NCBI GenBank assembly: GCA_011524645.1
Contig: WTJY01000044.1
Coordinates: forward strand, 1-33,833
Direction: 5' to 3'
DNA: 33,833 nt
Origin: Anaerolineales bacterium
GTDB taxonomy: Bacteria > Chloroflexota > Anaerolineae > Promineifilales > Promineifilaceae
Notes under the pieces: model-generated
Seen by the model: only the letters and a program-made list of their open reading frames with translations
Database searches by the model: none
What the model was told of the DNA's origin: nothing
In this document: positions 14,892 to 23,175 of the stretch, piece by piece
Position numbering within the stretch: the stretch's first letter is position 1
Layout: every line of letters starts with the position of its first letter
Program-made: the position numbers and the translations under genes

Positions 14892-17438
14892 ATGAAGATG
14901 CGATTTGCATGGCTTGTTGGTTGTATTTTGTTGTTGTGGGGAGTTGTGCCGGCCGTTGCACAGGAATCTGATGGTCCATTTTTGATTAGTGAAGTGATGT
15001 TTAGCCCACGTGGGTTAGATGCGGATGAAGAGTGGATAGAGCTGGTTTATTTGGGGAGCGAACCGCTTGATTTGACCGGATATCGAATCGGTGATGAGGA
15101 AACGGCCGGTGGGGGAGAAGGCATCTATCTTTTTCCCGAAGGCTTTTTGATTCAGCCTAATTCCGTGATTGTGGTGGCGCAGTCGGCCGTTGCATTTGCG
15201 GATCGCTATGGCTTTGCACCTGACTTTGAATTGCGTGATACGGATAGCACCGTGCCGGATATGCGTCAATCTTTGTCTGATGCGGAAGGGGAGATTACCC
15301 TGTCGAATAGTGGCGATGAAGTTATTTTGCTCAGTTCGAATGGGACGATATTAGATGCGGTTAATTATGGGGATCGGGATCGCTTTTTCGCGCCAGCAGT
15401 CGATATAGACACGCTACAGACAGGGGAAAGCATTGTGCGCCAACCGACCACTTGTGACCGAGATTCGGCCGATGATTGGGCTATTGTGTCCAATCCGACA
15501 CCGGGACGGGCCGACTTAGCGGGATGTAGTGGGCCTGTTGCATCTGATACAACTTCGTCTTCAAATACATCTTCTATTTCACTTAATGATTTTGGGAATT
15601 ATCCTTCTATTGGTTCGATACAGGGGGATTGGAACTTTGGCTCGGCCGACGGGGAGCGGGTAACCACGATCGGTGTGGTGACCGCCCTATTCCAAGACAA
15701 CAATGCGGCTGGTGAAACATTTTTTAATGTCTTTATTCAGGACTATGGGGATGGAAATAGCCAAACCTCAGATGGGATTCCGATCTTTTTGGCCTTTTCC
15801 CGCCCTCAGGTTGAAGTGGGAGACGTGGTTCGTGTAAGTGGTGAGGTGGTTGAATACCATGAACTGACCGAATTTACTCAAGATGGTTTGGAAATCGAGC
15901 GGTTAGATAGCGACGCGCCGTTGCCAGAAGCGGTCGCATGGCCGGTGAACGGGTGTGCCGAAATCGATTGTGAAACAGTAGAGAGCATGCGTGTGGCGGT
16001 CGGTCCGGCCGTGGTCGTCGGGCCAAGCTTTGAAACAGCGAGCGGCTGTGGCTTTTCCGTCATGCCGGTTGCGGCCGGTGTTTATCGGATTATCCGCCAT
16101 TCTGATGACACCGATATCCGGCCGATTTTGCCGGTGTTGTCCCCCAACGACAACGCATGTGACGAACTTCCCGTACTCAAGGTTGGGGATGTCGTTGATG
16201 GTTTGGTCGGACCGCTGATTTACACTTTCGAGCAGTTTCGACTGGTGCCCGAATCCTTAGATACGCTAGAAATCACATCTGTGCCGTTGCCAACATTGCC
16301 AGCACCACCCGTTTTGCAAGCGGGTGAGATTAGCGTCATTTCATATAACGTCGAAAACTATTTTGATTTGTTCGATGATACAGGGAGTGATGCCGAGCCG
16401 AAACCATCGGCCGAACAGCTGGAGATTAAGCGGATCAAGTTGGCATCCGTGGTGCATGAAGTGGCGGGATGCCCCACGATGATCGCGATTCAAGAGGTCG
16501 AGAATGAAGGGCTGTTGCTGGAGTTGGCTGATGAAATTGCACCACTTTGTGGTTTTCTCTATCAAGTTAACCATTTAGAAAGTGATGATGGCCGTGGTAT
16601 TGATAATGCCTTACTCGTGAATCCCGATGTGGTCACGATTAATGATGTGTCGTTGGAGCAACTTTGTCAGGAAATCGATACCGGTATCGATCCTATGGCC
16701 TGTCCATCTGGTGAAGACCTGCTGTTTTCTCGGCCGCCGTTTCGGGTTGATGCCGAGGCTTATGGACGGCCGATCACCGTTTACGTCAACCACTTTAAAT
16801 CGAAGCGGGGTGATCCGGCCGAGACATTACAACGCCGGGTTGCACAAGCGGCTCATGTGGAATCGTTGGTTGCCGATCAACTGGCTGTGAACCCAGATGC
16901 TTTGGTCATAGTCTTGGGGGATCTAAATGATTATGCGGACTCGCCGCCGCTACAGGTTTTGACAGAATCGGGTGTGTTGACCAACGTGTTACGTGATCTG
17001 CCAGAAGAAACGCAGTACAGTTTTAATTTCAGTGGGGCGGCGCAGTTAATTGATGGGTTGCTGCTGTCACCGGCCGGTTTATCCGTATTGCAAGAGACAC
17101 AAATTTTTCATGTAAATGCTGATTTCCCAGAAGCGTGGAGTGAAGATTTTGGTGAATATCGGGTGTATCGAGCGGCCGATCATGATATTCCGATGGTGGT
17201 TTTGCAGGTGAGCGGGGAGGCTGATGTGGAATCGACCGGAGACTCTGCTGTGCAAATCGAGGCTGCCCCCACCGATTCGGCACAAGACCTAGAACTAGAA
17301 TCATACGCGACACCGGAAGAACCACTGGTTGATTTGTCGAACGCTCGCGAGGGGGGAAACAATACTTGGTTGGTCATTGTCTCATCAATGATCGCCTTGA
17401 TCGGCGCGGTTGCATCCCGTGTGTGGCGCAGATTGTAA
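14892..17438 (+). CDS. Secreted, membrane-anchored lamin-tail / endonuclease-exonuclease-phosphatase protein
   Basis: An 848-residue extracellular nuclease of ExeM/LTD-EEP type. Signal peptide MKMRFAWLVGCILLLWGVVP ends before AVAQE. A lamin-tail domain spans about 28-200 (LISEVMFSPRG, EEWIELVYLG, LTGYRIGDE), then a Ser/Thr linker and an OB-fold-like segment (about 230-450). The EEP catalytic domain spans about 478-775: ISVISYNVENYFD, AIQEVENEG, VNHFKSKRGD, VLGDLNDYADSP and AADHDIPMV hold the metal and catalytic Asn, Glu, Asp and His residues. The end (TWLVIVSSMIALIGAVASRV, then WRRL) is a C-terminal membrane anchor. I start at 14892 because it begins the signal peptide. It probably degrades extracellular DNA for phosphate or in biofilm. 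Confidence 0.92.
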   Translation: MKMRFAWLVGCILLLWGVVPAVAQESDGPFLISEVMFSPRGLDADEEWIELVYLGSEPLDLTGYRIGDEETAGGGEGIYLFPEGFLIQPNSVIVVAQSAVAFADRYGFAPDFELRDTDSTVPDMRQSLSDAEGEITLSNSGDEVILLSSNGTILDAVNYGDRDRFFAPAVDIDTLQTGESIVRQPTTCDRDSADDWAIVSNPTPGRADLAGCSGPVASDTTSSSNTSSISLNDFGNYPSIGSIQGDWNFGSADGERVTTIGVVTALFQDNNAAGETFFNVFIQDYGDGNSQTSDGIPIFLAFSRPQVEVGDVVRVSGEVVEYHELTEFTQDGLEIERLDSDAPLPEAVAWPVNGCAEIDCETVESMRVAVGPAVVVGPSFETASGCGFSVMPVAAGVYRIIRHSDDTDIRPILPVLSPNDNACDELPVLKVGDVVDGLVGPLIYTFEQFRLVPESLDTLEITSVPLPTLPAPPVLQAGEISVISYNVENYFDLFDDTGSDAEPKPSAEQLEIKRIKLASVVHEVAGCPTMIAIQEVENEGLLLELADEIAPLCGFLYQVNHLESDDGRGIDNALLVNPDVVTINDVSLEQLCQEIDTGIDPMACPSGEDLLFSRPPFRVDAEAYGRPITVYVNHFKSKRGDPAETLQRRVAQAAHVESLVADQLAVNPDALVIVLGDLNDYADSPPLQVLTESGVLTNVLRDLPEETQYSFNFSGAAQLIDGLLLSPAGLSVLQETQIFHVNADFPEAWSEDFGEYRVYRAADHDIPMVVLQVSGEADVESTGDSAVQIEAAPTDSAQDLELESYATPEEPLVDLSNAREGGNNTWLVIVSSMIALIGAVASRVWRRL

Positions 17439-17527
17439 TAGTTGGGTAACGATTTAAACAGAAAAAGCTTCTTTGATCTTGGTAAATCAAATCTATGTTG
17501 GACTTTTTCTTATAAAGATCATAAAAA

Positions 17528-17556
17528 TTGACACTGATTTTGATTATTGCTAAAAT
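17528..17556 (+). promoter_or_regulatory. Promoter TTGACA-N17-TAAAAT upstream of the Fe-S carrier gene
   Basis: A perfect -35 TTGACA (17528-17533), 17-nt spacer and TAAAAT (17551-17556). The leader to the ATG at 17624 is about 60 nt and contains an 18-mer that also occurs at 27793-27810. Confidence 0.82.
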
Positions 17557-17623
17557 GTCAAAACTTAATTCGACAGTGCCTATTTGTGGATTTTGTGCCA
17601 TAAATAGATAAATGGAGGCTCTA

Positions 17624-18037
17624 ATGCAGGTAGATGTATTGGAAACAACTGGGGTCATTAACGTGACCGACTCGGCCGGGGAAATGGTCAAAAATCTATT
17701 GATTTCTAAAAACGTGCCAGATTATGGCTTGCGTGTGTTTGTGTCTGGTGGTGGCTGCTCAGGCTTGCAATATGGCATGGCTCTCGAAGCGGAAGCACGG
17801 CCGTATGACCATGTAATCGCCAAGGAAGGGTATAAAATCTTTATCGACCCGACCAGTATGATGTACTTAAATGAAGCAACGATCGATTATCAAGATAGCA
17901 TTATGGGTGGTGGGTTCAAAATCGAAAACCCGAATGCGGCCGCGAGCTGTGGGTGTGGGACTTCTTTCAAACCCAAAGATGGGGCGGACGCGACCGCTGC
18001 GGCCGGTTGTGGCTCTTGTGCCAGTGCTAGCGCGTAA
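17624..18037 (+). CDS. A-type iron-sulfur cluster carrier (IscA/ErpA/HesB family)
   Basis: A 137-residue Fe-S carrier that accepts a cluster from the scaffold and passes it to apo-enzymes in the cytoplasm. The three family cysteines are present: VSGGGCSGLQYGM and then ASCGCGTSF. The start is ATG 17624 because GGAGG lies 5 nt before it; an ATG four codons upstream overlaps that site. After the family core there is a short extra tail, KPKDGADATAAAGCGSCASA, with two more cysteines. It has its own promoter and terminator, so it is monocistronic. The neighbouring radical SAM enzyme is a plausible but unproven client. Confidence 0.93.
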   Translation: MQVDVLETTGVINVTDSAGEMVKNLLISKNVPDYGLRVFVSGGGCSGLQYGMALEAEARPYDHVIAKEGYKIFIDPTSMMYLNEATIDYQDSIMGGGFKIENPNAAASCGCGTSFKPKDGADATAAAGCGSCASASA

Positions 18038-18097
18038 TAGGTTCGCTTAACCAAACTGAAAGATCGTCTCGTTAAAAAATTGAATTTAAACGAACCG

Positions 18098-18127
18098 AAA
18101 GGGGTGATTTATTCACCCCTTTTGTTT
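18098..18127 (+). terminator. Rho-independent terminator of the Fe-S carrier gene
   Basis: A 10-bp stem (18098-18107 with 18113-18122), loop TTTAT, followed by TTGTTT after the paired T residues. It lies 61 nt after the stop. Confidence 0.9.
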
Positions 18128-18215
18128 GTATAAGGGTAATAGGGGAGCAGAGATACAGGTTGTGTAAAATCGGCCGGATTGGGCTGACAATGCTGAAATT
18201 AAGTAGAGGAAAAAC

Positions 18216-19619
18216 ATGAAGTTTTGGCCAAGTTTTAATGCAAAACCGAAAAGTAAAATCTTGTGGCTCGACTTGGGCGACTTAGGGGATCTTGTAAACC
18301 CCGCTGGTCCACATGAGCAATGGCAAGATCATGGGTTGGGTCTGTTGCGGACCATCATGCACCAAAATGGGATCATGACCGATTTGGCATCGACCCGTGC
18401 AGTAACCTCATGGGAAGAGCTGGCAAAACAGATGAAAGGGTATGAAATGCTTCTGATGAATGTGCGAAGCTATACCTATCCTGTGGCGATTAAATCGGCA
18501 CAAATCTTTAAAGAATTGAACCCCAATAGCTGGGTGCTCACCGGTGGGATGCATGCTACCGTGGCGGCTGATGAAATGTTGTTGATTGAAGAATTTGACC
18601 GCATTTGCCAAGGCCCTGGGGAAAAAGTCATTTTAGATTTGGTGCGCGATCCGGCCGCTTATCCCCGTTTGGTGATGGGGGTTGGGGCGAAATCGATGGC
18701 GGAATGGCCCAAAATCGACCGAGAATTGTGGCCTAAACCGGCGAGCCGTAAATTACGCAAAGGGTTTAACTGGCCGATGGAGCCGGAATGTGGTTGGGGG
18801 CCGCCACCTGTTGCAACCATTATGACGAGCCGTGTTTGCCCTTGGCAGTGTGTGTTTTGCAACGAAAATTCTTATATCCCCAATATGGGACGGCCGTCAG
18901 TCGATTCCGTAATCGATGAACTCAATTTTTTGGATCGCAAATACGGAGTAGGCTCTGTCGTAATTCACGACTCGATGTTTTTCCAAAACCCGAGCTGGTT
19001 AGAAGAATGGATCGAGAAGTATCCCCGTAATGCGAACAAAGTATGGCCCTATTGGGCGGCCGGCCGTGCCGATACGGTGCGTCAATGGCCAGAACTATTT
19101 GAAGCGCTGATCAAAGAAACCAATTGGACCACCATCTCTATCGGCTTTGAATCGGGTAGCGATCCGATTTTGCGCCTGCTCAACAAAGAATGTACAGAAG
19201 AAGATAACTTCTTTGCGATCGATTTATTAAATCGGATCGCGGATGAGCAAAAAGCGGCTGGGAAACTGGTCCCTTATTTCTGGTCTAACATTATGTTGGG
19301 GATTCCCGGAGAAAAACCGGAAGATGCATTTAAAACGATGCGCATGCTCAAACGGATGCGTTACGTCTACCCTTCAATTTCATTTTATGCCCCCTACCCC
19401 GGCTCCGCCTTGGGGTATCAGCTCATCGCCGAAGGCAAGAGCCGTATGACCAAAGACAATTACCATCGTTTTCCCGATGATGAAAAAGTTATTGGTGTGG
19501 ATTATGGTTTTTATCGTGACTTGTTGGCGGGCAAATATGATGCTGAAATCAATTCGGGCCTAACCGATACTGAAAAACAACGTGATTCGGCCGGTATGGA
19601 CGCTTTGGCCAAAGCTTAA
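18216..19619 (+). CDS. Radical SAM protein with degenerate B12-binding-like N-terminus
   Basis: A 467-residue enzyme. Residues about 15-150 look like a cobalamin-binding Rossmann domain (MLLMNVRSYTYPVAIKSA, WVLTGGMHATV), but the DxHxxG signature is lacking. The radical SAM core follows, with the 4Fe-4S motif CPWQCVFC (CxxxCxxC) near residue 211, VVIHDSMFFQNPSW, SIGFESGSD and MLGIPGEKPEDAFKTMR. It is a BchE/HpnJ-like architecture; the substrate is unknown, with lipid or cofactor modification the common roles. An AGAGGA ribosome binding site is upstream. The small gene at 19675 may be co-transcribed. Confidence 0.9.
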   Translation: MKFWPSFNAKPKSKILWLDLGDLGDLVNPAGPHEQWQDHGLGLLRTIMHQNGIMTDLASTRAVTSWEELAKQMKGYEMLLMNVRSYTYPVAIKSAQIFKELNPNSWVLTGGMHATVAADEMLLIEEFDRICQGPGEKVILDLVRDPAAYPRLVMGVGAKSMAEWPKIDRELWPKPASRKLRKGFNWPMEPECGWGPPPVATIMTSRVCPWQCVFCNENSYIPNMGRPSVDSVIDELNFLDRKYGVGSVVIHDSMFFQNPSWLEEWIEKYPRNANKVWPYWAAGRADTVRQWPELFEALIKETNWTTISIGFESGSDPILRLLNKECTEEDNFFAIDLLNRIADEQKAAGKLVPYFWSNIMLGIPGEKPEDAFKTMRMLKRMRYVYPSISFYAPYPGSALGYQLIAEGKSRMTKDNYHRFPDDEKVIGVDYGFYRDLLAGKYDAEINSGLTDTEKQRDSAGMDALAKA

Positions 19620-19674
19620 TCGTAGCGTGTGATTCACTATGAATCATGGGCGACCAATCATCAATCCTTAAACT

Positions 19675-19881
19675 ATGAGCAGTTTTAGCAATCCACATTA
19701 CATGTACATCTTCGATATGAAGAATGGCAAGAAAAAGTTGGCGTACGGGACAAGCCCAGAAGATGCGCTCGATATTCTACGTATTCGCTTAAGCGAAGAA
19801 GAGATGTCGGAAATTTTGACAGAGCAGTTTAAGCGTATCTCACAGCGTAAATTGCATGAATATGTTGATAATCTGGGCTAG
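19675..19881 (+). CDS. Small hypothetical protein
   Basis: A 68-residue charged protein: MSSFSNPHYMYIFDMKNGKK, then LAYGTSPEDALDILRIRL and a helical acidic/basic end. No signal peptide or transmembrane segment, and not a family I know. It lies 55 nt after the radical SAM gene, in a gap with a GATTCA/TGAATC inverted repeat (19631-19645). No ribosome binding site is visible at the ATG. Codon use and composition look protein-like, so I keep it. Confidence 0.6.
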   Translation: MSSFSNPHYMYIFDMKNGKKKLAYGTSPEDALDILRIRLSEEEMSEILTEQFKRISQRKLHEYVDNLG

Positions 19882-19927
19882 AAGTCGGGTAATCGCGCTA
19901 CCTTAATTCAAATATAGAGGAGAATAC

Positions 19928-19969
19928 ATGACTCACATGAAAACTGTTGGATTTTCTGCAAGTATTTAG
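19928..19969 (+). CDS. Mini-ORF with strong ribosome binding site (possible leader peptide)
   Basis: ATAGAGGAG (19917-19923 region) precedes an ATG at 19928, followed by 13 codons reading MTHMKTVGFSASI and a stop. It lies 54 nt before the GAF kinase gene, which itself lacks a ribosome binding site. It could be a regulatory leader peptide, or the truncated start of a lost gene. Confidence 0.4.
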   Translation: MTHMKTVGFSASI

Positions 19970-20023
19970 TCGTATTATCGACTCGCAATCTATTAATCTA
20001 ATATCTCACACCAAAAATCTGAA

Positions 20024-21643
20024 ATGCCCAACGTGATGTCCATAGCTGACGAATCGATTTACCTCATCCATGCACTAAGGCCGATGGCCCGTGCGCTAAG
20101 TATGGTGGGTGATTTGGATGAGACATTGACCATGATTGTATGGAAAACAGCCGGTTTGATTTCGACCGATTCTTGCTCGATTTTCTTGCTAGACCCAGAT
20201 GGAATGACATTGCGTTTGCGAGCAACAACAGGGTTGAATGAGTCAGCTTTGGGGCGTGGGACACTGCGTATGGGGGAAGGAATGACCGGGCATGCTGCAT
20301 TGCATGGTAAACCGGTTTATTCTTCAGATGCGCATAAAGATCCGCTCTTTAAGCAACTACCTCATACGGATGAGAAAGAATATCAATCTTTGTTAGCTGT
20401 TCCTTTGGTGGTTAATGAAGTGAGCTTAGGGGCGATGAATGTACAGTCAATTGCCTCTCATCGTTATACGACTGAGGAAGTGGCATTACTTTCCCTGATT
20501 GCCGATCTCGCGGCCGGATCGATCTATAAAGCACGTTTGTATGATGTGCAAAAGCAGCAATTAGATGAACTACAAGCGGTTGTGCAGGTAAGTGAGGCGG
20601 TTACCTCTCCCCAATATCTCGATGATATTTTGAATGTTGTGACCGCAATGGTGGCGCAGGTATTGGGTGCGGCCGTTTGCTCCCTATTTTTACTCGATGA
20701 ATCTGGGGAATATTTAGAGTTGAAATCGGCGCAACGCTTGACATCCTATCAACCTCGGCCGCCCCACCATATCGGGAGCGGGGTGCTGGGGGGTGTGGTT
20801 CGTGACGGGCGGGCCGTTTACATTCCGGATGTACGTATTGATGAACGGTATTTAGGCCGTGAGTTGGCGGCCGAAGAAGGGCTTGTTTCCTTATTAGCTG
20901 AGCCACTGAGTGTCCGTGAAAAAGTGATCGGGGTATTGGCTTGTTACACAACGAAAGAAACCCGTTTTTCGGATAAACAACAGACCTTATTGGCGACATT
21001 AGCCAATCAGACCGCCTTGGCGATTGAAAATGCCCAGTTGATTACCAATGCGGCCGTGGTTCGTGAGATGCATCATCGGATTAAGAACAATTTGCAGACA
21101 GTCGCGATGCTCATGCAATTGCAGTTGGGCGAAGCACATAAGCTGAATACACGTGAAGTTTTAGAGACCAGCATCGCTCGGATACACAGTATCGCGACAG
21201 TACATGAAGTACTATCTGAACGAGGGTTTCGGTTAGTTGAAGTGCGGGATGTGTTAGAGCGGATTGTAGCGGCTGTGATGATCCGGCCGTCACAAGATAT
21301 TTCGATTTTGGTGCAAGGTGAACAAATGTCCTTGCCCAGCCGTGCAGCGACAGCCGTGGCGTTCGTGGTTAATGAGCTGGTACAAAACGCGATAGAACAT
21401 GGTTTTGCAGATCGTGATTCAGGCGAAGTCTCCGTGACGTTGAGCCACACACCACAATGGTTTTTGATTTCTGTGGCTGATAACGGCCGTGGACTCCCTG
21501 TGGAAATTGAGCCTAATTTAGGTTTAGAACTTGTCGAAACACTGGTGAAAGATGACTTAAATGGAGACCTGTCATTCGTGCGTCTTTCACAAGGAACCTC
21601 GATTGATTTTCGGATACCACGATCATTGGCGACCCCCATTTGA
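20024..21643 (+). CDS. GAF-GAF-HisKA_2 sensor histidine kinase
   Basis: A 539-residue cytoplasmic kinase. The first GAF spans about 28-180 (TDSCSIFLLDPDGMTLRLRA), the second about 195-340 (AAVCSLFLLDESGEYLELKS). The HisKA_2 (HWE-related) dimerisation domain begins at about 349 with EMHHRIKNNLQTVAMLMQLQ, the phospho-His being H350 or H351. The HATPase has VNELVQNAIEHGFA and VADNGRGLPVEIEPNLGLEL. No membrane helices, so it senses an internal small molecule or redox/gas signal. With the REC-ANTAR gene 110 nt downstream it forms a pair like EutW/EutV. The ATG at 20024 has no clear ribosome binding site; the second Met is at 20036. Confidence 0.93.
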   Translation: MPNVMSIADESIYLIHALRPMARALSMVGDLDETLTMIVWKTAGLISTDSCSIFLLDPDGMTLRLRATTGLNESALGRGTLRMGEGMTGHAALHGKPVYSSDAHKDPLFKQLPHTDEKEYQSLLAVPLVVNEVSLGAMNVQSIASHRYTTEEVALLSLIADLAAGSIYKARLYDVQKQQLDELQAVVQVSEAVTSPQYLDDILNVVTAMVAQVLGAAVCSLFLLDESGEYLELKSAQRLTSYQPRPPHHIGSGVLGGVVRDGRAVYIPDVRIDERYLGRELAAEEGLVSLLAEPLSVREKVIGVLACYTTKETRFSDKQQTLLATLANQTALAIENAQLITNAAVVREMHHRIKNNLQTVAMLMQLQLGEAHKLNTREVLETSIARIHSIATVHEVLSERGFRLVEVRDVLERIVAAVMIRPSQDISILVQGEQMSLPSRAATAVAFVVNELVQNAIEHGFADRDSGEVSVTLSHTPQWFLISVADNGRGLPVEIEPNLGLELVETLVKDDLNGDLSFVRLSQGTSIDFRIPRSLATPI

Positions 21644-21753
21644 TCGTTATACAGTTGAGAGTAGCTTCCCACCAAACAAAAATAATAATAGTTATTAAAG
21701 GGGATAGAACTCAGTTTACTCGGTTTCTATTTCTACTAAATTGAGAGATACAA

Positions 21754-22308
21754 ATGCGTGTTTTAATAGCTGATGATGAATCGATTATTCGTATGGGGCT
21801 TAAATCGATGTTGCAGGAGATGGGACATTTCGTTATTGCGGCCAGAAACGGCCGTGAGGCGGCCCAGATGGCGCGTAAGCAAAGGCCTGATTTAGCGATC
21901 TTGGATATTAATATGCCCCATATGGATGGCATTCGTGCCGCCAAAGAGTTGATTCAAATTCGGCCGATTCCAATTATTATGCTCACCGCATTTAGCACCG
22001 ATGATTTAATCGAAAAGGCGACAAATCTTCCAATCCAAGGTTATTTGGTTAAGCCGGTGAATCAGGGAAGCTTGCACGCCGCGATTCGAGTCGCACAAAA
22101 GAGGTTTCAAGACACAGTTGCCATACAGGCTGAGAGCGAAAAGCTAGCATTGGCTTTAGAAACTCGAAAAATCGTAGATCGAGCTAAAGGTAAACTGATG
22201 CTTGAAAAAGGACTGGATGAGGCAGCCGCTTACCGATTGTTGCAATTGCGGGCACGCGAATCTCGGAAATCACTTAAAGATGTGGCATCTTCACTACTGG
22301 CTGGCTAA
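21754..22308 (+). CDS. REC-ANTAR response regulator (RNA-binding antiterminator)
   Basis: A 184-residue response regulator of the AmiR/NasT/EutV type. The receiver has ADDES (acid pocket 7-9), the phospho-acceptor D51 in LAILDINMP, the Thr/Ala switch LTAFS and LVKPVN. A coiled linker leads to the C-terminal ANTAR domain (about 128-182): RKIVDRAKGKLMLEKGLDEA, then AYRLLQLRARESRKSLKDVA. ANTAR proteins bind paired hexaloop hairpins in nascent RNA and prevent termination. Its cognate kinase is the preceding gene. I did not find a clear paired A1/G4 hexaloop element in the window, so the target is unknown. Confidence 0.95.
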   Translation: MRVLIADDESIIRMGLKSMLQEMGHFVIAARNGREAAQMARKQRPDLAILDINMPHMDGIRAAKELIQIRPIPIIMLTAFSTDDLIEKATNLPIQGYLVKPVNQGSLHAAIRVAQKRFQDTVAIQAESEKLALALETRKIVDRAKGKLMLEKGLDEAAAYRLLQLRARESRKSLKDVASSLLAG

Positions 22309-22529
22309 TGTTTTCACTCGATTGTAACGATGTCGTCCATGCCTTGTATAACACAGTTGTCCAGAAACCAGCTATGGTTTCTTCCCCCGCTGAGCTGGAA
22401 ATGGTCAAGCTACTTGAGAACACATTTCGAGCGGTTAATATCGGATTAAACTCAAATCAATTTGAAAACAGTAGTTTTTCAAATTCAGGATCAAGGTCAA
22501 ACTTTGGCCATAGTCGTTTAATCACTTGA
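22308..22529 (+). pseudogene. Fragment of a nucleotide-sugar dehydrogenase (UDP-GlcNAc/ManNAc type) in a chimeric ORF
   Basis: The ORF starts in the ANTAR stop (TAATG). Residues about 11-48 (22338-22451) read ALYNTVVQKPAMVSS, then AELEMVKLLENTFRAVNIGL. That is the interdomain region of UDP-N-acetyl-glucosamine/mannosamine 6-dehydrogenases (VSSxxxAEMxKLLENTFRxVNIGLVNE). The catalytic Cys domain, the N-terminal Rossmann domain and all downstream parts are missing, and the ORF loses similarity after NIGLN. It is a remnant of a roughly 430-residue gene, consistent with polysaccharide genes nearby. Confidence 0.8.
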
Positions 22530-23175
22530 TCCGGATTCAAATTGATTTGATCAGTAAATTGCAAGCACTTTATCATGGGTCCTAGACGTTGCATTTTGAG
22601 AAGATGAATCACACATACATAAGGATCATTCCTCAGAAAACCTAGCGGTTTTGAGACATATTGCCCTGATCATCCTGAAGCAGAAAAAATCTACCCAAAT
22701 TGATATTAAGGCAATGCGACTGAAATGTAGACGGCCCGAGGCTTATTTGTTGAAAGTCCTGCAGAGCTAGGTGCGATTGCCCTACAGCGAGGGGCTTTTG
22801 CCCTTGATAGAATAGGCAGATTTTAATAAAATTAGGTTTGGTTTGATGTAAAGTAAGAAAAAGATGTTGTACATATGCAATTCTTCAAACCAAAATTAAA
22901 GTATTGACATTATAAATAACTCGGTCCAAGTAACTAGATTTTTGTATATGCTCCGCTTTTTGCACTTCCAGTGTGGGGCGCGGGGTGTTTTGAGAGGGTT
23001 AGGTCTGTTACTTTAAATCCGCCTCTACATCCCAGTAATTATCCTTGTTTATTTGCTTTATAAATTTTGATTAAGTGATGAATTATGCCCACACTGGGGG
23101 GGGATTAGAAACTAACGTGCAATGTTGTCTTGCTGGCCCGAATTAATTTGTGACAAATGGTAGGAGTAAAATTTA
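22530..23175. other. Decayed A/T-rich non-coding stretch
   Basis: No intact gene. The + strand has a stop-bounded 29-codon segment (22733-22825 area) reading TARGLFVESPAELGAIALQR and on to GRF; it looks protein-derived but I cannot assign it. A 10-bp inverted repeat (22968-22977 with 23088-23097) bounds 130 nt, possibly a small element. TTGACA at 22904 lacks a good -10 partner. Read-through from the regulators would cross all of this before the Wzz-like gene. Confidence 0.6.

Noticed and set aside
22904-22936. Promoter with TTGACA at 22904 for the Wzz-like gene
   Set aside because: No -10 box at 16-18 nt; the nearest TAACTA is 21 nt away and the gene starts 240 nt downstream.
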